From an uncultured Clostridia bacterium (GTDB taxonomy: Bacteria > Bacillota > Clostridia > Christensenellales > UBA1242), in contig CAMRSX010000001.1 of assembly GCA_947053595.1 (NCBI GenBank), positions 22,356-86,355 on the forward strand: a stretch of 64,000 nt of DNA, written 5' to 3'. This document shows positions 48,799 through 58,966 of this stretch, piece by piece; the first letter of the stretch is position 1, and every line of letters begins with the position of its first letter. Under the pieces are notes generated by a model. That model did not search any database and was not told where the DNA came from. It saw only the letters and a list, made by a program, of their open reading frames with translations. Made by a program: the position numbers and the translations under genes.

Positions 48799-51700
48799 TT
48801 AGTTTTTGTCTGCATTTGAAAGCTTTTTGATGGTTTCCAGCCTTGCCATTGCATCTTTCTTGCTTTGGTCAAGCAAAGCCTCGGCTTCGGCGCCTCTAAG
48901 CTCTTTAATGGCGCTAAAACGGCTTTCTCCATTCAAAAATTCTTCATATTTTTCAAAGTTTGCCACGCTGTCCACAGAGAGGTTGTTTTCTTTTGGATTG
49001 AAGCGCAAAAGCGACCAATATCCGCTTTCAACCGCTTTGCGCATTTCGGTGGTGGTTTCGCTCATGTCAAAGCCATGATTTACGCAAGGGGAATATGCCA
49101 CAATCAGGCTTGGGCCGTCAAAACTTTCCGCTTCTTTGAATGCCTTGATGCATTGATTCATGTTTGCACCCAAGGAAACTTGCGCAACATAGCAGTTTTT
49201 GGAGGCGATGGCAATGGCAATCAAATCTTTTTTCTTGGTTCTTTTGCCTGCGTTTGCAAACTTCACCATTGCTCCGCGTGGGGTGGATTTTGAGGCTTGA
49301 CCGCCTGTGTTGGAATACACCTCGGTGTCCAGCACCAAAATGTTGACATTTTCGTTGCTGTTAAGCACGTGGTCCAGCCCGCCATAGCCAATGTCATAAG
49401 CCCAGCCATCTCCGCCAACAATCCACACGCACTCTTTTTCGCCGCCCGAATATTTGCTGCCCAGCTTGATTCCCAGCCCAAACTCGGCATTGTCTTCAAA
49501 CAGCGAGTTTGCCCATGCTGGGCCTTTGCCTTCTTCGTCTTTCAGATATGGACAGCTTGGGAACGAGCCGCCATAGATGCTGGAGCAGCCCGTGGCATTG
49601 GCAATGGTCATGCGGTTGCCAAACAGCATGGTTGCCAGCTTGATGTATGGCGTTTCGCCACATCCGCCGCATGCTCCTGAAAAACCAAAATAACAATCCT
49701 TAAACTGCAACCCCTTTGGCAGGTCGGTGGAAAATGGGGTGTCTTTTTCGGATTTTATTGTTGAAGCAAGGGCAAAATTTTTCTTTTCTTCTTCCAAACG
49801 CTCGTTTGCAAGGTGCATTTCAAGCGCTTTTTCTTTTGCAATGCACGCCTTGGCACAAACGCCGCAGCCAGTGCAATCCTCTGGGCTGACTTGCAGGCGA
49901 TAAAAATATCCATTCATGCCAAATGCTGCGGCAAACTCCAACTCTTCTGGAGTTTCTCCTTTCACCAGCACTGGCCTTATGGCGTTGTGAGGGCAGGCAA
50001 CAACGCACTGGCCGCACTGAATGCAGTTTTTTGGCAGCCATTTTGGCAGGTGACTGGCAAAGCCGCGCTTTTCAAATGCCGCTGTGCCTTGAGGCACTTT
50101 GCCGTCTTTTTCAAACGCTGAAACAGGCAGCAAATCTCCTTCCAATTTTTCAATTGGCTTCATGATGTTTTGATAGAACTTGTCATCAAGATTTTTGTCT
50201 TTTAAGTTGATGCCCTTTTGTGTGAACTTTGAAATGTCCACTTTCTCCAGCCCAGCTTCTGCCTTTTGGCAAGCCATGAGGTTTTTGTCCACCACCTTTT
50301 GCCCTTTGCGGCCAAAGGTGTTTTTGATGTATTTTTCAATTTGCGCTTTTGCATCTTCAAAATTGATGATTTGTGCCACCTTAAACATTGCCGTTTGCAT
50401 AACCATGTTGATTTTGTTTCCCAGCCCGCACTCTTCGGCAATTTTTTGTGCGTTGATGACAAAAAGTGATGCGTGTTTTTGCTGCAGAGTTGTTTTGTAA
50501 ACATCTGGCAGCACTTTGTCCACTTCTTCTGCGCTGAAGATGGAATTAATCAGCACCTTTCCGTTTTCTTTCAGCCCTGCAAGGCAGTTATATCTATGCA
50601 CAAAAGAGAAGTTGCTGATGGAGATGATGTCCGCCTCTTCCACCAGATATGCACTTTTGATTGGATTTTCACTCACGCGCACGTGTGAGCGGGTGAGGCT
50701 GCCGCTTTTTTTGCTGTCATATTCAAAATAACCTTGCACATTCTGCCCCAGTTCTTCTCCCAAAATTTTGATGGTGCTTTTGCTGGCAGAAACTGTGCCG
50801 TCCGAGCCCAATCCCCAAAACTTCATTTGAAAAGCCTTTGTGCTTAGGCTGTATTTTTCCATTGGCAAAGAAGAATTGGAAACATCGTCCACAATTCCCA
50901 CGGTAAAGTTGTCTTTTTGTTCTTTAAAGTTGTTGATGACGCTGCTAACCATGCTTGGGGTGAATTCTTTGCCGCCAAGCCCATATCTTCCGCCCAGCAC
51001 TTGAACATTCTCTCTTTGCTTGAGGGCGCAGGACACATCCAAAAACAGAGGGTCACGGGCGCCGCACTCTTTGGTTCTGTCCAAAACAATCACCTGCTGC
51101 ACGCACTGTGGCAAAAGTTTTTCAAAAGCTTGATAATCAAATGGGCGATATTGATGCACTTCCAAAAGTGCAACATCTTCAAAATTTTTGTCCTCCTCAA
51201 GCACCTCTTGAATGGTTTGGCAAGAAGAGCCCATGCTGACAATCACCTTTTTTGGATTATTTGCGCCAAAAAGCTGAAAGGCGGAATATTCTCTGCCGGT
51301 GAGCGAAGCAAATTGCTGCAAAATGCCTTCCAAAGTTTCATGTATGTGCACATATGCAGGGCTGGAAAGCTCGCGATTTTGAAAGAACACATCTGGATTT
51401 TGTGCTGTGCCTTTTTGATATGGCTTTTCGCTTGAAAGGCGAGAACTTCTGAAAGCTTCAATTTCTTTCATTGGCAGAAGTTTCTTGATGATTTCATCGT
51501 CAATGATTTCAATTTTTTGCACTTCATGCGAGGTGCGAAAGCCGTCAAAAAAGTGGATGACAGGCAGCGAAGTTTTGTATGCAAGAAGGTGCGCAACTAG
51601 GGCAAAATCGTGCGCTTGCTGAACAGAAGAAGAGCACAGCAAAATGCAGCCGGTTTGTCTTGTTGCCATCACATCGCTGTGGTCGCCAAAAATGGAAAGT

Positions 51701-52050
51701 GCGTGCGTGGCAAGGCTGCGGGCGGCAACATGCAAAACGCAAGGCAGATGTTCGCCGGCAAGCTTATATAAGTTTGGAATCATCAACAGCAGCCCTTGGC
51801 TGGAGGTGAAAGTTGTTGTCATTGCTCCAGAGCAGAGGCTGCCATGAAGCGCACCAGCTGCGCCACCTTCTGATTGCATCTCCACCAAAGTTGGCAGTTT
51901 TCCCAAGATGTTTAGTTTGCCGCTGGCAACCTGTCCGTCGCAATATTCTGCCATGGGCGAAGAAGGGGTGATGGGATAAATTGGAATCACCTCCGACAAT
52001 TTGTAAGCCACCATTGCGGCAGCAGTGTTTCCGTCAACAACTTTTTTCAT
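48799..52050 (-). CDS. nifJ: Pyruvate:ferredoxin (flavodoxin) oxidoreductase
   Basis: YPITPSSPMAE, 4Fe-4S motifs CIQCGQCVVACPHNA and CTGCGVCAKAC, TPP domain GDGWAYDIGYGGLDHVL. Confidence 0.96.
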   Translation of the reverse strand: MKKVVDGNTAAAMVAYKLSEVIPIYPITPSSPMAEYCDGQVASGKLNILGKLPTLVEMQSEGGAAGALHGSLCSGAMTTTFTSSQGLLLMIPNLYKLAGEHLPCVLHVAARSLATHALSIFGDHSDVMATRQTGCILLCSSSVQQAHDFALVAHLLAYKTSLPVIHFFDGFRTSHEVQKIEIIDDEIIKKLLPMKEIEAFRSSRLSSEKPYQKGTAQNPDVFFQNRELSSPAYVHIHETLEGILQQFASLTGREYSAFQLFGANNPKKVIVSMGSSCQTIQEVLEEDKNFEDVALLEVHQYRPFDYQAFEKLLPQCVQQVIVLDRTKECGARDPLFLDVSCALKQRENVQVLGGRYGLGGKEFTPSMVSSVINNFKEQKDNFTVGIVDDVSNSSLPMEKYSLSTKAFQMKFWGLGSDGTVSASKSTIKILGEELGQNVQGYFEYDSKKSGSLTRSHVRVSENPIKSAYLVEEADIISISNFSFVHRYNCLAGLKENGKVLINSIFSAEEVDKVLPDVYKTTLQQKHASLFVINAQKIAEECGLGNKINMVMQTAMFKVAQIINFEDAKAQIEKYIKNTFGRKGQKVVDKNLMACQKAEAGLEKVDISKFTQKGINLKDKNLDDKFYQNIMKPIEKLEGDLLPVSAFEKDGKVPQGTAAFEKRGFASHLPKWLPKNCIQCGQCVVACPHNAIRPVLVKGETPEELEFAAAFGMNGYFYRLQVSPEDCTGCGVCAKACIAKEKALEMHLANERLEEEKKNFALASTIKSEKDTPFSTDLPKGLQFKDCYFGFSGACGGCGETPYIKLATMLFGNRMTIANATGCSSIYGGSFPSCPYLKDEEGKGPAWANSLFEDNAEFGLGIKLGSKYSGGEKECVWIVGGDGWAYDIGYGGLDHVLNSNENVNILVLDTEVYSNTGGQASKSTPRGAMVKFANAGKRTKKKDLIAIAIASKNCYVAQVSLGANMNQCIKAFKEAESFDGPSLIVAYSPCVNHGFDMSETTTEMRKAVESGYWSLLRFNPKENNLSVDSVANFEKYEEFLNGESRFSAIKELRGAEAEALLDQSKKDAMARLETIKKLSNADKN

Positions 52051-52156
52051 GATTTCTCCTTTTAAATTTCTTTCAGTTTAATTGTTTTTGGCTTTTGTGT
52101 CAAATTTATTTCAAGTTTATTTGCAACCTTGTGCACTTTTTTAGTAAAATAATGGC

Positions 52157-52900
52157 ATGAGAAACTTTAAAATGACATTGCAATATGACGGCAGCAATTT
52201 TTTTGGCTGGCAAAAACAAGCAGGGAGGCGCACGGTGCAAGGAGAACTTGAAAACGCCATGTTTCTTCTTTTCAAGCAGCAAGTGGCTGTGGAGGGAAGC
52301 GGCAGAACGGACAAAGGGGTGCACGCGCTTGGTCAGGTGGCAAGCTTTTGCACACAAAATGAAATTCCGCAAAACAAAATTAAGGGGGCACTCAACAATC
52401 TTTTGCCGCCTGATGTGCGCATCCAAAAGGTGGGTAAAGCGCCGGACGATTTTCACGCAAGATTTTCTGCCAAAAGAAAAACTTACAGATATGATGTGCA
52501 AATTGGTGGGGAAAGGTCAGCACTTAAAAGCAAGTTTTTGGCGCACTATCCATATGAGGTGGATTTGCAAAAGATGCTTTTGGCAAAGCAGTTGCTTTTG
52601 GGTAAGCACAACTTTAAGGGCTTTTGCAGCTCTGCCACCAATGTCACAAATTTTGAGAGAGAAATTTTTGATTTGTCCATTTCAAGGCGAGGCAAAATTG
52701 TTCGCTTTGAGGTGACGGGCAATGGTTTTTTGTATAACATGGTGCGCATTTTGGTGGGCACACTTTTGGAAGTTGGAAGAGGAAAGCTGACAGAAGAGGA
52801 CATAAAAAAAGCACTTTCAACAGGGCAGCGAAAGTTTGCAGGCAAAACCATGGAGCCTTGCGGCCTTTTTCTGAAGAAAGTGGAATATGATTTAAATTAA
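52157..52900 (+). CDS. truA: tRNA pseudouridine synthase A
   Basis: YDGSNFFGWQKQAGRRTVQGELE, GSGRTDKGVHALGQVA, NGFLYNMVRILVGTLLEVG. Confidence 0.95.
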   Translation: MRNFKMTLQYDGSNFFGWQKQAGRRTVQGELENAMFLLFKQQVAVEGSGRTDKGVHALGQVASFCTQNEIPQNKIKGALNNLLPPDVRIQKVGKAPDDFHARFSAKRKTYRYDVQIGGERSALKSKFLAHYPYEVDLQKMLLAKQLLLGKHNFKGFCSSATNVTNFEREIFDLSISRRGKIVRFEVTGNGFLYNMVRILVGTLLEVGRGKLTEEDIKKALSTGQRKFAGKTMEPCGLFLKKVEYDLN

Positions 52901-53024
52901 AGGCGGTGTGCCAGTAAGATTTTTCCACTCCGCTTACGCTTCGGCACTTCCGTCAGGGAAGCGTGCGCGTGTGAGAAATGCTTCGCATTTACAGAATGAC
53001 AATAACAGCCGCCAACGCCCGTGG

Positions 53025-53060
53025 ATGAAACAATTTTAAATTGGTGCGTTAGGCATCAAT
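53025..53060. terminator. Rho-independent terminator
   Basis: aaattggtgcgttaggcatcaattttttttatt. Confidence 0.7.
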
Positions 53061-53065
53061 TTTTT

Positions 53066-53863
53066 TTATTTTGCAAGGTTTTTGTAAACAAAGTTGAGAT
53101 AATATTCTTGCGTGTCAATGGCAAACTTCATTGAAATTTTGTAAGTGCCGTTGTTGTATGTGCAGGTGTAGTTTTCGCCCTGAAGATTTTGCTGAAACTT
53201 GATTTCGGCGCGGCAAACCAAAGGTGTCATGGCAGATTGAAATGTCAACTGCATGTTGGCTTGCAGATGCAGTGAAGAATATGTGGAAAGTTTTAAGACG
53301 GACGAAATTCCCTCTGGCACAACTGAAACATTGTCGGCAAGTTCCAGCCCTTCTGCGGTGTAAAAGCTTGAAAGCGCGGTGGAGCCTTGTGAAAAATCCA
53401 CATTTGCTGTTGCCAAAACAGGGGAGGTTTCTGGAAGTGAAGTGCCATTGCCGTCTTGCATTGTGGTGAGGAAGAAAGAGTGAAACTTGACATACATCAT
53501 TTTGGTTTCTTCAAATACGGCGGTGTAAGAGCCGGTTGTGTTTGCGCCGCAAGTGAATGTCAGCACACTTTTTGTCACCCTTTGATTTTCGTCTGTGAAA
53601 TTTTCAATTTTGTATGTTTCGCCATTTTCAATTTGTGTTGTGCCGCCAAAAACCCACGCCACAACTTGGCTGCCCGCTTTGGCGGTTGCAGTCAGCGAAA
53701 CAACAGAGCCTTCTTCATAAGTTCCATCTCCTTTCACGGCGCCATAGGTGCCGCTGCTGGCAAAAACTGTGACAGCAAAAGAATTTTTCGTGCCACAGCC
53801 CAAAAGCGCAACCGTTGGCAAAATTAAAACTGCAAGAAGCAAGACAAAAAACTTTTTCTTCAT
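53066..53863 (-). CDS. Putative lipoprotein
   Basis: MKKKFFVLLLAVLILPTVALLGCGTKNS. Confidence 0.75.
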   Translation of the reverse strand: MKKKFFVLLLAVLILPTVALLGCGTKNSFAVTVFASSGTYGAVKGDGTYEEGSVVSLTATAKAGSQVVAWVFGGTTQIENGETYKIENFTDENQRVTKSVLTFTCGANTTGSYTAVFEETKMMYVKFHSFFLTTMQDGNGTSLPETSPVLATANVDFSQGSTALSSFYTAEGLELADNVSVVPEGISSVLKLSTYSSLHLQANMQLTFQSAMTPLVCRAEIKFQQNLQGENYTCTYNNGTYKISMKFAIDTQEYYLNFVYKNLAK

Positions 53864-54029
53864 AATCTTATTTTATTTCCTTTCAAAAGCAATAATAATT
53901 GATTTTTTGAAAAAAAGCAAATCAATGAAGAACATTTTTGAATATATTGAAATTATGCAACAAAATTTACCATAAAATTTTGAGTATTTTTAAAGTGCTT
54001 GCATACAATAGCTTTTGTAAGGAGCTTTT

Positions 54030-54797
54030 ATGTGGGAACTTTCCATTGCCGTCAATTCGCAAAATGTTGATGTTGCAAGATTTATATATCAAACCTTGAA
54101 AGCACAAACCTCAGAAATTTCTGGGGTTGTGACTTGCTATGAGCAGTTTGGAGAGATTTTTATTTTGGTGGGTTGCCCAGCAGGTGAGCAAGGGCGCGTC
54201 AGCGTGCTAATTGAAAGGTGCATCATTAAGGTGATTTGCAATTTTTATAAAGAGCATTTTTTGTCAGAAAACCTCCATCTTCCCATTCATGAAAACATGA
54301 GCCTGACAGCTTTCAAAAAAGCGCTCATTAATTTTGATAAAGAAACAGATTTTTACATCATCAGCAAAAACTTGGAGTTGGACAAAAACTTGCATTTGGA
54401 TTCTTTTTATTATTTCAAGCTGAAAGCGCTGCGCGACAAATGGGCAGAACTGATTGCCCTTGCCAACGAAAACAGCGACTATCTTGTCAGCAATGAGGCG
54501 TTTTTTGACCTTCTGAAATTTTTGATTGACAACTTGGAAGTGTGTGAAGACGAAATCAATGTTTTTGAAGAAGAGGACGGCTATTATCTGAAAGCGGGCG
54601 ACGAGTTTCCGCAAGAGATGCTTTCAAAAGAGGGGCTTGTTTCGTCACTCATCGAGCTTTGCCCAAAGAAAATCAACCTCTTTTGCCGAAGCGACGACAA
54701 CACGGCAGGCTTTCTTTCCAAAATTTTTGAAGAGCGCATCAATGTTTGCTATAACAAAAACTTGGAAAAGGTGGATAAGTTTTCCATATTGAAATAA
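54030..54797 (+). CDS. YtxC-like sporulation protein
   Basis: Position before thrS and overall character; LRDKWAELIALANENSDYLVSNEAFFDLLKFLI. Confidence 0.6.
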   Translation: MWELSIAVNSQNVDVARFIYQTLKAQTSEISGVVTCYEQFGEIFILVGCPAGEQGRVSVLIERCIIKVICNFYKEHFLSENLHLPIHENMSLTAFKKALINFDKETDFYIISKNLELDKNLHLDSFYYFKLKALRDKWAELIALANENSDYLVSNEAFFDLLKFLIDNLEVCEDEINVFEEEDGYYLKAGDEFPQEMLSKEGLVSSLIELCPKKINLFCRSDDNTAGFLSKIFEERINVCYNKNLEKVDKFSILK

Positions 54798-54813
54798 TTT
54801 TGTGTCAAAATTC

Positions 54814-54843
54814 TTGACAACGCTTGAGACAAAGAGTTAAAAT
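54814..54843 (+). promoter_or_regulatory. Promoter of thrS
   Basis: TTGACA-N18-TAAAAT. Confidence 0.55.
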
Positions 54844-54849
54844 GTGTTT

Positions 54850-55075
54850 GTATCCAGTGAAAGACAAGTAGCGTTTCAAGATGTGCACAGAGAAGGGTTG
54901 GTTGGTGAAAAACCTTGGCAGATTGAAAATGTTGAAACCACTTTTATGTTGACGATGCACAGATGAAATTAAGTGGCATGGATGAAATATTCATTGCAAT
55001 TAAGGTGGAACCGCGGTTTTAAGAAAAATCGTCCTTAAACAAAAAGCTTTTGCTTGCGTTTAAGGATTTTTTATT
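54850..55075 (+). promoter_or_regulatory. T-box riboswitch (threonine, likely ACC specifier)
   Basis: T-box AAGGTGGAACCGCGG (55002-55016); candidate specifier in GAAACCACT; terminator CCTTAAAC/GTTTAAGG-T6. Confidence 0.9.
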
Positions 55076-55150
55076 GAAAAGTCAAGCAAGCATTTAGGGC
55101 GACGCTTTTTGGTTCTTTGCAAACACAAGTGTCGCTTATGAGGAGGAGAT

Positions 55151-56887
55151 ATGAAAGAGCAAGAAAAAGATGAAAAATTGAAAATTGCAAGACACGGGCT
55201 TGCGCACATTTTGGCAAAGGCGCTGACAGAGCTTTATCCGGACACAAAACTCACCATTGGACCAGCCATTGACGACGGATTTTATTATGATGTTGACACA
55301 GCCGAAATGCTGACACCAGACCACTTTGAAGCGATTGAAAAGAAGATGAAAGAAATTTTAAACAAGGGCGAAGCTTTCACAAGAAAGGAGGTTTCTCGTG
55401 AAGAAGCGCTTAAGCTTTTTGCTGAAAACCCTTACAAAACTGAAATCATCAACGAGCTTGCAGACGATGCGGTGATTTCTTTGTATTACACGGGCGACAA
55501 CTTTTTTGACCTTTGCAGCGGACCTCATGTTGAAAGTGCAAAAAATTTGCAAAACTATGCCTTCAAAATTCATGCGGTTAATGGCGCTTATTGGCGAGGG
55601 AATGAAAAGAACAAGATGCTTCAGCGTGTGTATGTTTATGCGTTTGCCGACAAAAAGCAGCTGGCAGAGCACATTGTCATGCTGGAAGAGGCACGAAAGC
55701 GCGATAACAGAAAACTTGGCAAAGAATTAAAACTCTTCATGATTTCGCCAGATGGACCTGGCTTTCCTTTCTATCTTCCAAATGGAATGGTTGTCCGAAA
55801 TCAGTTGATTGACTATTGGCATAAGCTTCATGAAAAAGCGGGCTACCAAGAAGTTATGACACCAATTATGCTTTCCAGACACCTTTGGGAGACATCAGGA
55901 CATTGGGACCATTACAAAGAAAATATGTATACAACAAAAATTGACGATGTTGACTTTGCAATCAAGCCTATGAATTGCCCAGGGGGAGTTCTGGTGTATA
56001 AAAACAGTCCACATTCTTACAGAGAACTTCCTGTTCGATTGGGAGAACTTGGGCTTGTTCATCGTCATGAAAAATCAGGGGAACTTGGTGGACTTATGCG
56101 TGTGCGCTGCTTCACACAAGACGATGCACATATTTTCATGACACCAGAGCAAATACGCAGCGAAATCAAAAATGTTGTGGCGTTGATTGATGAGGTTTAT
56201 AAAACTTTTAATTTCACTTATCATGTGGAACTTTCAACACGCCCAGAAAACAGCATTGGAAGCGATGATGATTGGCAAATGGCAACACAGGCGCTTCAAG
56301 ACGCTTTGGATGATTTGAAACTTGAATATGTTGTGAATGAAGGCGACGGAGCCTTTTATGGACCAAAAATTGATTTTCACCTCAACGATGCCATTGGCAG
56401 AACATGGCAATGTGGAACAATTCAACTTGACTTCCAGCTTCCACAGCGCTTTGAATTGGAATACACTGGTGAAGATGGAGAGAAACATCGTCCAATCATG
56501 ATTCATCGTGTGGTTTATGGTTCGATTGACAGATTTATTGGCATCTTAATCGAGCATTTTGCTGGGGCGTTTCCACTTTGGCTGGCGCCAGTGCAGGTGA
56601 AGGTGCTGACGCTGACAGAGCGCAACAACCAGTATGCAAAAAACATTTTTGACAAACTTTGCAACGCAGGCATCAGGGCAGAACTGGACGACCGCAACGA
56701 AAAAGTGGGATATAAAATCAGAGAGGCAATGAGCATGAAAATTCCTTATCTCATCATTGTTGGCGATGAGGAAGAGAAAGGTGGCACAATTTCCATTCGC
56801 GGACGCGGCTTTGAAAACAAAAGCGGGCTGAAATTTGAAGATTTTGCTGCAAGGCTTCACGAAGAAATTGACACAAAGAAAATCTGA
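55151..56887 (+). CDS. thrS: Threonine-tRNA ligase (short form, no TGS domain)
   Basis: ARHGLAHILAKAL, MNCPGGVLVYK, VRCFTQDDAHIF; 578 aa. Confidence 0.95.
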   Translation: MKEQEKDEKLKIARHGLAHILAKALTELYPDTKLTIGPAIDDGFYYDVDTAEMLTPDHFEAIEKKMKEILNKGEAFTRKEVSREEALKLFAENPYKTEIINELADDAVISLYYTGDNFFDLCSGPHVESAKNLQNYAFKIHAVNGAYWRGNEKNKMLQRVYVYAFADKKQLAEHIVMLEEARKRDNRKLGKELKLFMISPDGPGFPFYLPNGMVVRNQLIDYWHKLHEKAGYQEVMTPIMLSRHLWETSGHWDHYKENMYTTKIDDVDFAIKPMNCPGGVLVYKNSPHSYRELPVRLGELGLVHRHEKSGELGGLMRVRCFTQDDAHIFMTPEQIRSEIKNVVALIDEVYKTFNFTYHVELSTRPENSIGSDDDWQMATQALQDALDDLKLEYVVNEGDGAFYGPKIDFHLNDAIGRTWQCGTIQLDFQLPQRFELEYTGEDGEKHRPIMIHRVVYGSIDRFIGILIEHFAGAFPLWLAPVQVKVLTLTERNNQYAKNIFDKLCNAGIRAELDDRNEKVGYKIREAMSMKIPYLIIVGDEEEKGGTISIRGRGFENKSGLKFEDFAARLHEEIDTKKI

Positions 56888-56907
56888 CAAACAAATTTGG
56901 AGGAGAA

Positions 56908-58191
56908 ATGGCTTACACATATAACATCAAAACAAGCAAGGATGACAAAGTTTCTCGCAATTCTCTTTTTGTTTGCCACAACATCATGAAAGTTGTGAAG
57001 TTGTTTTTGTCCACCTTTTTGATTGGATATATCTATCAGTTTTGTGGCGACATCCATGAATATATCTTCAAAGTTGGCGTGTTTGAGCTGTGTCATTATG
57101 CTGCACTTTTGATTGTGTTTTTGGCGTTGGTGCCACTTGTGGAAATCACCAATCGTGTGTGGATTTATCGCATTGGTGTGATGTGCAGAGTGATTTTTGT
57201 GGCTTTTGCGGTGTTTTTTGGGGATAAGATTGCCATGTTGTTGCCACTTGCTGGTGCTTTGGACGGGTTTTCCAATGGAGTGTATTATGCGTCATACAAT
57301 GTCATGCGCCAAGAGATGGTGAGCAGAAAAAAACTTGGGGCATACATCTTTGTTGGCGAGGGAGTGAGTAAAGTTATCAATGTGGCAGTGCCACTTGTGC
57401 TGGGCGCGCTGATTGATGTTTCTTCTTACACGCACATTGCAATTTACATTTTGATTTTGTGCATAATTCAACTGGCCATTTCGTTTGGCGTGCGTGCACA
57501 AAGGCCAGCAGACAGCAAATTTGATTTGAAGAACTATTTTTCTCGGCTTAAACAAACACCCATTGCAGGAAAGAAAATTAAGATGACTTTTTTGATGACA
57601 ATTGTTTATGCCTTCACAGGCATTGCATCCACACTGTTGAATGTTTGCATTGTGATGCAATTCAATTCCAGTTTTTCTTTGGGGCTGCTTTCCAGCGTGT
57701 TTGCGGCGGTTTCGGTGGTGACACTGCTGGTTTTCAACTTTGTCACCAAGGTGGGCAAACGAGGATGGGTGTTTGGCACGATTGCGCTGTTGCCTCCAAT
57801 TTGCACATGCATTTTTGCCGCATTCTCCAGTGTGACGTCGCTGGTGGTGTATAATGTGGGGATTGCCATTTCGCAAGTGATTGCCGTAAGTTTTTTTGAA
57901 CTTTACAAAAATTCCACACTGAAGGAAGCGGGGATGTATGATTGCATTCCAGAGCACCAATTTGTGCTGGAAGGAATTTTGGACTTTTTTAGGTTGGTTT
58001 CAATTTGCTTGCTGTTGCTGTTCAGTTGCTTCAACAGTTTGTTGCTGTTTAAGGTGTTTTTGTGTATAGTTTCCTTAAGTTACACCTTGGTGATTTTTGG
58101 TGTGGCGGTTTTTGAGAAAAAATTTTTGAAACCGCTTTCTGAAAAAGACACTTTCAAAATCATCTTGCGCAATTTGAAAGACTTGAAGTGA
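56908..58191 (+). CDS. MFS-like membrane transporter
   Basis: About 12 hydrophobic segments; FVGEGVSKVINVAVPLVLGALID. Confidence 0.6.
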   Translation: MAYTYNIKTSKDDKVSRNSLFVCHNIMKVVKLFLSTFLIGYIYQFCGDIHEYIFKVGVFELCHYAALLIVFLALVPLVEITNRVWIYRIGVMCRVIFVAFAVFFGDKIAMLLPLAGALDGFSNGVYYASYNVMRQEMVSRKKLGAYIFVGEGVSKVINVAVPLVLGALIDVSSYTHIAIYILILCIIQLAISFGVRAQRPADSKFDLKNYFSRLKQTPIAGKKIKMTFLMTIVYAFTGIASTLLNVCIVMQFNSSFSLGLLSSVFAAVSVVTLLVFNFVTKVGKRGWVFGTIALLPPICTCIFAAFSSVTSLVVYNVGIAISQVIAVSFFELYKNSTLKEAGMYDCIPEHQFVLEGILDFFRLVSICLLLLFSCFNSLLLFKVFLCIVSLSYTLVIFGVAVFEKKFLKPLSEKDTFKIILRNLKDLK

Positions 58192-58238
58192 CGTAAAAAT
58201 CTTCAAATGACAAAAAAGTACAAATTTTGTGGAAAGTA

Positions 58239-58267
58239 TTGATATTTTGTTTGGTTTATTGTATAAT
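58239..58267 (+). promoter_or_regulatory. Sigma-A promoter
   Basis: TTGATA-N17-TATAAT. Confidence 0.65.
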
Positions 58268-58298
58268 TTATGATAGTATACTAAAAGGAGAACAAAAA

Positions 58299-58373
58299 AT
58301 GGGCTTCGACCAAATTGTTTTGCCACTTGGAGTGCTTTTCTTCACACTTGTTATGGGTTTTTATTTTAAATGA
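58299..58373 (+). CDS. 24-aa hydrophobic mini-protein
   Basis: MGFDQIVLPLGVLFFTLVMGFYFK; RBS AAAAGGAG, own promoter. Confidence 0.5.
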   Translation: MGFDQIVLPLGVLFFTLVMGFYFK

Positions 58374-58444
58374 CCCATGAGAGAAAAAACGCTGCCAAAA
58401 GCAAAACGCAAAAAAAATATCAAAAAGGAGATTTAAAAGCATGA
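58370..58444 (+). CDS. 24-aa polybasic mini-ORF overlapping both neighbours by ATGA
   Basis: MTHERKNAAKSKTQKKYQKGDLKA; start overlaps stop of 58299 ORF, stop overlaps yajC start. Confidence 0.3.
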   Translation: MTHERKNAAKSKTQKKYQKGDLKA

Positions 58445-58914
58445 CAAGTATGTTGCTTGCAGAAGGCACATCCAATGTGTGGAATTATGTGTTGATTGGG
58501 GTTGTTGTATTGCTGCTGCTGGCGCTTCCAATTTTCATGAATCAGCGCAACAAAAAAGAAACACAAAAGGTTCAGGAACAAACCAATTCGCTGAAAGTGG
58601 GGGACAAGGTTTTGACAACCAGCGGTGTTTATGGCACCATCACAGAAATCAAGTTTGACGACAGCAAAAAAACTGTGGTTTTGGAAACTGGTGGCAAAAC
58701 AAAAAGTTATCTGACGGTGGACGCTTATGCCATTTACACTGTTTTCAAAAGCGAGGCAGAGTTGAAAATTGAAGCTGCTGCAAAAGAAGAAGCTGAGGCA
58801 AAGAAGGCAGAAGAGGAAAACGCAAAAAAGGAAGCCAAAAAGTCCAGAAAGAAAAAGACTTCACTTGAAAAAGAACTGGAAGAAGTGACAGCTTCTGAAA
58901 ATAAAGAAGAATAA
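58441..58914 (+). CDS. yajC: Preprotein translocase subunit YajC
   Basis: PIFMNQRNKKETQKVQEQTNSLKVGDKVLTTSGVYGTITEI. Confidence 0.92.
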   Translation: MTSMLLAEGTSNVWNYVLIGVVVLLLLALPIFMNQRNKKETQKVQEQTNSLKVGDKVLTTSGVYGTITEIKFDDSKKTVVLETGGKTKSYLTVDAYAIYTVFKSEAELKIEAAAKEEAEAKKAEEENAKKEAKKSRKKKTSLEKELEEVTASENKEE

Positions 58915-58966
58915 AAATAAGCCAAAAACATTTGGCTTTTTTTTATTGATGTGATATAAGAAGAAT

